DNA of 5,076 bases from Treponema sp. (lineage in GTDB: Bacteria > Spirochaetota > Spirochaetia > Treponematales > Breznakiellaceae): contig JAISWN010000275.1 of the NCBI GenBank assembly GCA_031271075.1, positions 1-5,076 on the forward strand. Reading direction: 5' to 3'. Under the pieces are notes generated by a model, which was given only the letters and a program-made list of their open reading frames with translations, did no database searches and was not told the DNA's origin. This document shows positions 1-5,076 of this stretch, one piece after another. A program made the translations under genes and the position numbers. The number at the start of each line of letters is the position of its first letter. The stretch's first letter is position 1.

Positions 1-440
1 GAAAGGGCCAGATGGGTCCAGTCGCCCGGCGCGGGAAAGGGATCCTGTTTCACCGCGACCCTGGCCCGGGAAAGGTTAATGTCGGTGATCATGGCCTCGA
101 AACCCGAACCGTTGTAATCTATCCGCAGCCAGCAGGCGTCCCAGCTTGAATGATCGGCGTAGCCCACCCGGAAAATGGGGAACTCCGTGGGGCCAACGGG
201 GTAGCGGGAACGCCAAAAAAACGACAGGGTTCCCCGGGCGGCGTAGATGTTCCCCGGCGCCTTGTAGGCGAATTTCTGGTAATCCCCGCATTGAAAAGCC
301 TTGCCCCCGGCGCCGTCTTCAATGAGTTTTACTTCGGAAAGGAAAGTGGGAGAAGCCCTGCCCCGGGCAAAGTCGGCCTCAAAGCCATTCTCCCCGGAAA
401 GGTAAAACAAGAGTCCCGGTATGCCGCCGTAATCCGTCAT
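1..440 (-). CDS. LamG/concanavalin-like jellyroll protein, N-terminal part (runs off the left edge)
   Basis: An open frame of 146 codons runs from an ATG at 440 to the window edge without a stop, so only the N-terminal part is present. It begins MTDYGGIPGLLFYLSGENGF. The middle carries a conserved-looking block: WRSR at residues 77-80, then PVGPTEFPIFRVGYADHSSW (81-100), then LRIDYNG (105-111) and a W-T-H-L-A-L strand at 141-146. This alternation of beta strands is what I associate with LamG/concanavalin-A-like jellyroll domains in bacterial carbohydrate-processing proteins; the assignment is from memory of the family. No signal peptide is visible, so the product may be cytoplasmic, unless the true start differs. 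The start is supported by AAAGGA at 456-451, ten bases upstream, and by tight packing (16 nt) behind the second permease gene. This suggests co-transcription and a role connected with the imported sugar. Catalytic function cannot be judged because the rest is missing. Confidence 0.7.
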   Translation of the reverse strand, partial: MTDYGGIPGLLFYLSGENGFEADFARGRASPTFLSEVKLIEDGAGGKAFQCGDYQKFAYKAPGNIYAARGTLSFFWRSRYPVGPTEFPIFRVGYADHSSWDACWLRIDYNGSGFEAMITDINLSRARVAVKQDPFPAPGDWTHLAL

Positions 441-456
441 GATGTTACATTCCTTT

Positions 457-1320
457 TTACTCTTTGATGGCGCCCATGGTAACCCCCTGGACAAAGTACC
501 TCTGGCAGAAAGGATAAATAAGCATAAAGGGAAGAACCGCCACCACGATCATGGCGTTCTGGGACTGCTTCAGATTGACCACGAACTCAAAGGAGTTGAG
601 GGCCTGGCTGTCCAGAATAAGTTCCCGGATTTTTACCTGGAAATTATACAGATCTGTTTTCGTAATGTACATAACATACGAAAAAAATTCGTTCCATTCC
701 GCTACGGCAAAAAACAGGCCGATGGACGCCAGGGCGGGCTTGGAAAGGGGCAGCACTATTTTGTAAAAAGCCTGGAATGGCGTACAGCCGTCCATGTCGG
801 CGGATTCCAGCAGGCTTTCCGGAATCTGCTCAAAAAAATTCTTCATCAGGATCATGTTGTACACGTTAAGGCTCAGGGGCAGGAGTACCGCCCAGAGAGT
901 ATTGATAAGGCGGAAAGCCCGCATGGTCAGATAAGTAGGGATCAGGCCGCCGTTAAAGATCATGGTGAACATAACAAATCCCACAAAGATCCTTCTGCCG
1001 GGCATCTTCCGCTGAGTCAAAACATAGGCGCCGATGGTGCAGACAACGAGTCCCAGAAGGGTCCCGAAAAGGGTGGTGATAACGGAAATCTGCAGAGGAT
1101 GCAGCAGGGCCCGGTTCATAAAAATCTGCTGATAGGCGGCGGCGGAAAATTTCTTGGGTATCAGGTTGATCCCTACATTGACCGCCGAGTCCAGGGAATC
1201 GGAAAGAACCTTGAGGAGGGGGATTACCATAGCCGCCCCCACAACCAGAAAAAGTAAGAAGTTAAACACATCAAAGACCCGGCCGGAAAAACTTTCGCGT
1301 ATCTTGTTTTTGTTTCTCAT
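457..1320 (-). CDS. Sugar ABC transporter permease, YtcP/AraQ (CUT1, MalG-like) type
   Basis: This 287-residue inner-membrane protein is one half of the channel of a carbohydrate ABC importer. It has the usual six hydrophobic segments: about 18-35, 75-100, 110-130, 140-160, 195-218 and 255-273. The EAA loop that docks on the ATPase is at residues 172-197 (ESADMDGCTPFQ... then LPLSKPAL), with the family's D-G spaced as expected. The C-terminus YFVQGVTMGAIKE matches the typical 'F-x-x-G-(V/M)-x-x-G-(A/S)-(V/I)-K' ending of the YtcP/MalG branch. Length is normal for the family. The start is fixed by AGGAGGAGGG immediately upstream, which overlaps the stop codon of the preceding permease gene, so translation of the two is probably coupled. 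It should form a heterodimer with the 1333-2259 product and receive substrate from the 2368-3836 binding protein. The substrate cannot be read from the sequence. Confidence 0.93.
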   Translation of the reverse strand: MRNKNKIRESFSGRVFDVFNFLLFLVVGAAMVIPLLKVLSDSLDSAVNVGINLIPKKFSAAAYQQIFMNRALLHPLQISVITTLFGTLLGLVVCTIGAYVLTQRKMPGRRIFVGFVMFTMIFNGGLIPTYLTMRAFRLINTLWAVLLPLSLNVYNMILMKNFFEQIPESLLESADMDGCTPFQAFYKIVLPLSKPALASIGLFFAVAEWNEFFSYVMYITKTDLYNFQVKIRELILDSQALNSFEFVVNLKQSQNAMIVVAVLPFMLIYPFCQRYFVQGVTMGAIKE

Positions 1321-1323
1321 GTT

Positions 1324-1335
1324 ACCCTCCTCCTA
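1324..1335 (-). promoter_or_regulatory. Tandem Shine-Dalgarno overlapping the upstream stop codon
   Basis: Read on the minus strand, two overlapping AGGAGG copies (1334-1329 and 1331-1326) lie just before the ATG at 1320. One copy overlaps the TAG stop (1335-1333) of the first permease gene. This indicates translational coupling, which would keep the two permease subunits at equal amounts. Confidence 0.7.
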
Positions 1336-2259
1336 TAAAAGCGACTCGCCTTTGATCCTGGTGCTGGCCCTATTGGTAATCAGCACCAGGCAGAGGGCAA
1401 TCAGGGACTTAAAGAAGCCGACCGCCGTGGCGTACCCATAATCGGAACGTTTAAGCCCCACTTTATACACATAGGTGGAAATAACCTCGGCGTTATCCAG
1501 GACCAAATCGTTCTGGAGTACAAAGACCGATTCAAAAATATTGAGTACCTTGGCCAGGTTGAGAATTATCACGGTAAGAATGGTGGGCATCAGCAGGGGC
1601 GCCGTGATATTGAGGATCTGCCGCGCCCGCCCCGCCCCGTCGATCCGGGCCGCCTCGTAGAGGTCCGGGTTGATGCCCGAAATGGCCGCAAAGAAAATGA
1701 TGGTCATCCAGCCCGTATCTTTCCAGCGGGCGATAAAGAGGAACACCGGAGTCCACCATTTGGAGGTTCCCAAAAAGAAAACCGATTCCAGTCCCAGGGA
1801 ATTGAGCAGGGCGTTAATAGAGCCGCTTTGGAATGAAAGCAGAATAGTAAAAATAGAGGCCACTACAACCCAGCTCATAAAATGGGGAAGATAAATAACG
1901 GTTTGAACAAAACGCTTAAAGTACTTGTATTTTATCTCGTTCAGCAGAACCGAAACGGTTACCGCAAGAAAGACCCCTAAAAACAGGTTGATTAGGCTTA
2001 GGAGAAGGGTATTTCTTACGGCTTTTAAAAAAGCGGGAGTCTTAAAGAGCCACTGGAAATTTTCAAAGCCGATAAAGTTGGGGCCCTTAAAAGGGGTATA
2101 TTCCGTAAAGGCCAGGAAAATCCCCGCCATGGGGATATAACAGATGATAATGAAAAGCAGGGCAATGGGCAGGAACATGCAGTAAAAAGGCGTGTATTTC
2201 CGGATCTCCCGGGTAAGCTTTCTCTTTTTTATCGTCTTTTCGGCGGTATTTGCGCCCAT
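1333..2259 (-). CDS. Sugar ABC transporter permease, LplB/YteP (CUT1, MalF-like) type
   Basis: The product is a 308-residue inner-membrane permease, the second half of the importer channel. A basic N-terminus (KKRKLTREIRKY, 11-22) leads into six hydrophobic segments: about 24-52, 83-107, 118-142, 168-195, 223-245 and 276-296. The EAA loop is clear at 202-221 (EAARIDGAGRARQ then NITAP), with the conserved A-A-x-x-D-G and the C-terminal proline. The TPFKGPNFIGFENFQWLF stretch (55-72) is typical of the LplB/YteP group used for oligosaccharides. I chose the ATG at 2259 because AGGGGG lies four bases upstream and the product starts MGANTAEK. The frame is open further upstream, with ATGs at 2274 and 2340, but these lack a ribosome binding site and the added residues are not membrane-like; they would be read from the intercistronic hairpin. 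The gene sits between the binding protein and the second permease, in standard order. Confidence 0.93.
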   Translation of the reverse strand: MGANTAEKTIKKRKLTREIRKYTPFYCMFLPIALLFIIICYIPMAGIFLAFTEYTPFKGPNFIGFENFQWLFKTPAFLKAVRNTLLLSLINLFLGVFLAVTVSVLLNEIKYKYFKRFVQTVIYLPHFMSWVVVASIFTILLSFQSGSINALLNSLGLESVFFLGTSKWWTPVFLFIARWKDTGWMTIIFFAAISGINPDLYEAARIDGAGRARQILNITAPLLMPTILTVIILNLAKVLNIFESVFVLQNDLVLDNAEVISTYVYKVGLKRSDYGYATAVGFFKSLIALCLVLITNRASTRIKGESLL

Positions 2260-2298
2260 TTTTCCCCCTGTCATCAAGTCTAATCCGTTAAAACAAAT

Positions 2299-2347
2299 CC
2301 ACGGATCACCGGGATGCCGGAAACCGGCGCCCCATGGCAATCCGTGG
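2299..2347 (-). promoter_or_regulatory. Intercistronic nested hairpin between binding-protein and permease genes
   Basis: A perfect 8-bp outer stem pairs CCACGGAT (2299-2306) with ATCCGTGG (2340-2347). Inside it a second stem pairs GCCGG (2316-2320) with CCGGC (2324-2328) around an AAA loop, with further G/C pairs flanking. In the operon transcript this structure follows the binding-protein stop codon by about 20 bases and is followed by a weakly U-rich stretch (ATTTGTTTTAA). It could act as a leaky terminator or as a 3' barrier to exonucleases. Either would raise binding-protein output above that of the permeases. The U-tract is too short and broken for a confident full terminator. Confidence 0.6.
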
Positions 2348-2367
2348 CTTTTCTCTCTGCCCGGCGT

Positions 2368-3836
2368 TTATTTATTGTAATCCGCCAGAACCTGATCCAC
2401 CTGGGCGCCTACGCTGGTCTTATAAGCGGCCAGGGCGGCGTCAAAAGCGGCGTTACCGTAAACCACGTCGGCCAGAAATTTTTTCCGGGCAACCAGGATA
2501 TCGGCGCCGAACCGCTCGTTGGCGGCGGAAAGGGGCGGCAGAATCGCGGGAACCGCGGTAGCGCGGAAGATATTAAACGACGGCATGATAGCCTGGGGCA
2601 GCTCATAGGGATCCTTGGCCCAGGGCGCAACGGTAAGCTCCGGTTTGATGTAGGTTCCCGATGCGTTGGTAAAGGCGGGGTTGGAAAGACTGGGAAGTTT
2701 TACCAGCTTGCCGCCTTCCATCTTGTAGTGGATCCCCTCGACGCCGTGGGTAAAAAGCATCTGGAGAGGCCCCTCGTCAAACATTCCGCCCAGAAAGTAT
2801 TTAAATACCCCTTCGGGGTTTTTGCTGTTCCGGGTGATGGCGGAACCCAGGGCGACCCGGTCAAAGTAAGTTACGCCTTTGATTGCCGGAAGGGGATCCA
2901 TTGCGCCGTTGGGGTTGTTTTTCCGCAGATTCTGATTGAACTGCTGATGCCAGGGGCCGGCCCAGTAATTCATGACGGCGGCGGTCTGGGCGTAGATCTT
3001 TTCCCGGGCCGCAGAGGTATTGTTGGTTACAATATCCTTGTCGATGAGGCCCTCGGCAAAAGCGGAGCGCCAGCGTTCCATGGCGGCCCTCATGTTAGGC
3101 TGCTGAATACCGTCCACCCATTTACCGTTAATTTTGGTGTAATCCGGCACGGCGTCCTGGAAGAATTCCACGGTGTAGATATAGGTGGGGAACTCGCTCT
3201 GGATGATGCCGGGAGCGGTATAGGGAACCGCCTCGGGGTGGATCTTCTTAAAACCCCGGAGCATGGCGATAAATTCATCGTAGGTTTTGGGCGGCTGCAT
3301 TCCCAGTTCTTTCAGCCAGTCCCCCCGGTAATAGGTAAGGGTTCCGTTGCCTCCGGTGTAGGGGATAATATAGAGCCCGCCGTTTACCTGGGTCCCGTCC
3401 ATGATTTTGTTATCGAATTTTTTATCCAAGCCGTATTTTACGTACCAGTCATTCAAATTTACCAGGGCGCCGTTCCCGGCATATCGCTGCATGTAGGTGG
3501 CGTCGGGAATATAAACCACATCCGGCGCTTCCCCTGTGGCAAAGGTAAGGTCCACTTTCTCCATGTACTGGTTGTGGGCAGGCTTGGTTATATCCAGGGT
3601 GATCCCCGTCAATTCTTTGTATTTGGCAACCACCTGCGACAGGCCGTCTTCCTCGCTTACCAGAACATCCGCCAGCCAGGTAATAGTAGTGGGTTTAACC
3701 ACTTCAGCGATGGAGGCCCCCCACTGCCGGTTCCGCCAGAGCTTCCGGTTCCGCCGGAGCTCTCAGTCCTGCCTCCACTCCATGTTACACCTATAACACA
3801 GAGCATTAAAATCGCACCTAGTGTATGCTTTTTCAT
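2368..3836 (-). CDS. Extracellular sugar-binding protein (LplA-like, type 1 family), interrupted by a frameshift at a G6 run
   Basis: This is the substrate-capturing component of the importer. An ATG at 3836, with AGGAGG six bases upstream (3848-3843), starts MKKHTLGAILMLCVIGVTWS, a good signal peptide. A low-complexity Ser-Gly-Thr linker follows. The mature domain (444 codons from about 3702 to the stop at 2368) is in a different frame. It shows typical binding-protein features: ITWLADVL near its start, EAPDVVYIPD, YYRGDWLKELGMQPPKTYDEF and MNYWAGPWHQQFNQN. Adding one G, or removing two, at the G6 run (3722-3717) joins the two parts into 489 residues, a normal length for the LplA family. As written, translation from 3836 stops at 3657 after 59 residues. 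The GTG at 3702 has no ribosome binding site or signal peptide and is a poor alternative start. There is no lipobox cysteine after the hydrophobic core, so cleavage by signal peptidase I after TWS is more likely than lipidation. The frame break may be a sequencing error, a true mutation or phase variation. Confidence 0.88.
3726..3761 (-). repeat. Two 18-nt tandem units encoding the Ser-Gly-Thr linker
   Basis: Units at 3726-3743 and 3744-3761 match at 16 of 18 positions and encode SSGGTG twice. They make the flexible spacer between the signal peptide and the sugar-binding domain, and lie next to the G6 run where the frame is lost. Slippage of such repeats would change the linker length by six residues without harming the frame. 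Confidence 0.7.
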
Positions 3837-3863
3837 CAGCTTCCTCCTGAATTTGGGTACATC

Positions 3864-3893
3864 ATGATAAGCCCGGTTTTTTTTAACGCACAA
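3864..3893 (-). promoter_or_regulatory. Possible promoter of the sugar-uptake operon
   Basis: On the minus strand, TTGTGC (3893-3888) and TATCAT (3869-3864) are 18 bases apart, with an A8 run in the spacer. This gives a -10 matching five of six consensus bases and a weak -35. Transcription would start near 3857, leaving a leader of about 20 nt before the ATG at 3836. The position is right, but such matches are common by chance, so this is a weak call. I saw no clear operator. Confidence 0.25.
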
Positions 3894-3959
3894 TGTATAA
3901 AAGCGACAGGTTTTTGTATTTTTCAGCGGTTGTCGGTGATCGTCCACCGGCCCCATGCT

Positions 3960-4262
3960 CCGCCATGGCAAGGCAGACGCGGGCGTTTCCGGCGGCGGAA
4001 CGGCGAAACCTACCGCCTGCATTATGCGATAGACCTTCATACCATGACCAGCGGCACATTCAAAATTACCAAAGGCTTCTTTTTCTCCCGGCAGCCAGAT
4101 CGAATACCAGCCGCAGTATATGGCGGGAAACGGCGTTCGTTAATTTGGTATTGAAGGCTAATCTGGGTTTGCGGATACTTGAAGATTACGAACACCTGGC
4201 AAAACGTCTTGCATGTGAAAAACGAAAGCGGGGAATACGGTACCAGATGTGCAATACATGTT
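3960..4262 (+). pseudogene. Degraded IS4-like transposase remnant
   Basis: One frame reads NGETYRLHYAIDLHTMTS then FKIT (about 4002-4068). This resembles the 'G-x-x-Y-R-L-H-Y-A-x-D-L' core block of IS4-type transposases, which leads towards the catalytic region. Further on, the same frame gives DRIPAAVYGGKRRSLIW, which could be a worn form of the D-R-x-Y-G catalytic motif, then hits a TGA at about 4152. A neighbouring frame then gives LKANLGLRIL, similar to the 'G-A-x-F-x-x-R-L' block. The first frame resumes with VLHVKNESGEY near 4208-4240. At least two frame changes and a stop are therefore needed. Only about 100 of the usual 350-450 residues survive, and no start codon, clear ends or terminal inverted repeats are visible. 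The core-block match is by eye and from memory; the later matches are weaker. It lies divergently upstream of the sugar operon and no longer encodes an active enzyme. Confidence 0.5.
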
Positions 4263-4275
4263 AAGTTAGTGCACA

Positions 4276-4336
4276 GGGGGCGAAGCGCCCTCCTCCCGTT
4301 TGTCTGAAATTTACAATCGGGTAGGAGGCTGCCCCT
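4276..4336. repeat. Long imperfect inverted repeat with an internal GC hairpin
   Basis: The left arm around 4290-4298 (CTCCTCCCG) pairs with 4318-4327 with one bulged T at 4322, and outer GGGG (about 4276-4280) can pair with GCCCC (4331-4335). The left arm itself contains a short hairpin, GGGGGCG (4276-4282) with CGCCCTC (4286-4292) around AAG. No coding sequence fits here. It could be a miniature transposable-element remnant or a REP-like intergenic repeat. Termination for the adjacent transposase remnant is less likely because no T-run follows. Confidence 0.45.
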
Positions 4337-4367
4337 TTGACGCGCACCTCTTTGCTTAAGGGCCTCC

Positions 4368-4415
4368 GGGCGGCCACGGGGGGCCGCCCTGTTGGACTAC
4401 GCTTCGCTTGTCCAA
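4368..4415. repeat. Two adjacent hairpins in the non-coding stretch
   Basis: GGGCGGCC (4368-4375) pairs perfectly with GGCCGCCC (4382-4389) around a six-base loop. Immediately after it, TTGGAC (4392-4397) pairs with GTCCAA (4410-4415). Together with the inverted repeat at 4276-4336 they fill most of the gap between the transposase remnant and the repeat-protein fragment. Their function is unknown. The 8-bp GC stem could form in either strand's transcript, but neither side shows the T-run of an intrinsic terminator. Confidence 0.5.
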
Positions 4416-4438
4416 GCTGCGAGGTCAGGCGACGCTTG

Positions 4439-4973
4439 CTAGGGAATGGGATAGATGTAATCCTCCCCCGCCGTGTCGTTTTTCTTTGCTAATTCATCCC
4501 TAATAACCGAGAATATCGCCGCCGATCTTGATGAAATTCTCGGGTTTATAAGACCAGAAATTACTGCCCGCCAGGGCCTTATTATATTCTAGGGCCCCGC
4601 CGGTCATGATGAAGGAGCCGGTTTCTCCGACATACACGCCGCCGCCGGTGTCGGCGAAATTCTTCCACCCTATCTTCCCGCCGTTCATGGTGAAGGAACC
4701 GTTGTTTTTGACATGCACGCCACCACCGGTGCCGCCGCCGCCGCTGCTGATGGTGATGACGCCGTCTACGATGAGCTTGCCTGGGGTGGGGACGCCATCG
4801 TATTTGACGGGGCCGCCTTTATTGTCCCTGATGGTTCCGCCGTTCATGGTGAAGGAGCCGTATCCGTTGACAAGCACGCCGCCTCCGCTGCCGCCGCCGC
4901 CGATGGTGGCGGGGCCGCTTATATTGTCGTTGATGGTTCCGCCGTTCATGGTGAAGGAGCAGGGCGAGCGCAT
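4439..4973 (-). pseudogene. 'FTMNGGTI' beta-helix-like repeat protein, 3' fragment with a likely C-terminal frameshift
   Basis: The main frame (4973-4500, 157 residues) carries four copies of a motif of the form G-S-F-T-M-N-G-G-T-I: near residues 6, 40, 93 and 120, the last reading SFIMTGGALEYN. Gly-rich stretches with GGGV(Y/H/L)V separate them. Such repeats are typical of right-handed beta-helix surface or secreted proteins that are numerous in gut treponemes; the function is unknown. The fragment has no proper N-terminus: an in-frame TGA lies at 4985-4983, the first residues (MRSPC) do not look like a signal peptide, and no ribosome binding site precedes the ATG. The repeat homology stops abruptly at about 4960. 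At the other end the frame stops at 4502-4500 after GGDILGY. Removing one base there continues into DELAKKNDTAGEDYIYPIP and a stop at 4441-4439, which looks like the original tail. It is probably a decayed gene, but expression of the fragment cannot be excluded. Confidence 0.6.
4829..4960 (-). repeat. 102-nt-period coding repeat with an exact 30-nt core
   Basis: The 30 bases at 4829-4858 recur identically at 4931-4960, exactly 102 nt (34 codons) apart. A more diverged copy of the core lies at 4679-4700, 159 nt (53 codons) from the first. They encode the SFTMNGG motif of the repeat protein. Identical blocks inside a diverged array suggest recent duplication or gene conversion. Confidence 0.8.
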
Positions 4974-4982
4974 TAAAAATTC

Positions 4983-5076
4983 TCAGAGGACCGGGGCCGA
5001 AGATTCCGTTTGATCGGAAAATCCCGAGTGGAATAATAACTGCTCAAGATATTCATCAGACCAGGCCATCTGTTTA
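4983..5076 (-). other. Unassigned right edge; possible C-terminal end of a minus-strand gene
   Basis: On the minus strand a frame is open from the window edge through an ATG at 5069 and ends at a TGA at 4985-4983. From that ATG it reads MAWSDEYLEQLLFHSGF and on to APVL, 28 residues. It could be the tail of a gene beginning beyond the window or a chance frame. A plus-strand frame is also open across the same bases (KILRGPGPKIPF, then PSGIITAQDIHQ) and runs off the edge. I do not recognise either, and the stretch is too short to choose between them. Confidence 0.2.

Noticed and set aside
439..1257. 272-codon plus-strand open frame
   Set aside because: It is antisense to a clear permease gene; the translation is His/Gln/Gly-rich and shows no recognisable fold.
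2314..3867. 517-codon plus-strand open frame
   Set aside because: It lies entirely antisense to the sugar-binding protein gene, is rich in Gly/His/Val with no domain, and has no ribosome binding site. It arises from codon bias of the real gene.
3877..3884. T8 run on the plus strand as a terminator
   Set aside because: No stable stem precedes it on the plus strand, and on the minus strand it is an A8 run within the operon leader.
3825..4154. Intact plus-strand gene of 109 codons
   Set aside because: The first third overlaps the leader and start of the sugar operon, and only the later part resembles a transposase. It is better read as a broken remnant.
4606..5013. Plus-strand Pro-rich open frame
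   Set aside because: Its repeated Thr-Pro-Pro-Pro pattern is the reverse of the Gly-rich repeat gene on the minus strand; there is no start signal.
1..5076. CRISPR array, tRNA, rRNA or known defence system
   Set aside because: No regularly spaced short repeats with unique spacers, no cloverleaf, and no nuclease, helicase, toxin or reverse transcriptase motifs were seen on either strand.

Overview
The window looks like a piece of a termite-gut or oral-type treponeme chromosome (Spirochaetes). This is an inference from four signs: a CUT1 sugar ABC transporter with a lipobox-less secreted binding protein, a degraded IS4-like transposase, a protein made of 'FTMNGGTI' repeats of the kind abundant in gut treponemes, and GC-moderate DNA with strong AGGAGG ribosome binding sites. 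No single gene proves the genus.

Positions 1-3836 hold one minus-strand operon, read from right to left. It encodes a sugar-binding protein (3836-2368), an LplB/YteP-type permease (2259-1333), a YtcP/AraQ-type permease (1320-457), and the first 146 residues of a LamG/concanavalin-like jellyroll protein that runs off the left edge (440-1). The two permease genes are 12 nt apart, and the LamG gene starts 16 nt after the second permease. The binding-protein and first-permease genes are separated by 108 nt that hold a nested hairpin, a usual arrangement for making more binding protein than permease. There is no ATPase gene; systems of this family often share an MsmX-type ATPase encoded elsewhere. 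The logical role is import of an oligosaccharide that the jellyroll protein or unseen downstream genes bind or process. The binding-protein gene is out of frame at a run of six Gs just after the signal peptide and linker, so as written it makes only a 59-residue peptide.

Positions 3837-4440 contain the leader of that operon, then a plus-strand remnant of an IS4-like transposase (about 3960-4262) broken by stops and frame changes, then a hairpin-rich non-coding stretch (4271-4415).

Positions 4439-4973 (minus strand) hold the 3' part of a gene for an 'FTMNGGTI' repeat protein. It has lost its 5' end, and its last 19 residues appear to be out of frame. The last 100 bases cannot be assigned with confidence. 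Overall the right third reads as a decayed accessory segment beside an otherwise ordinary sugar-uptake operon. I see no evidence for a new defence, CRISPR or RNA-based system.
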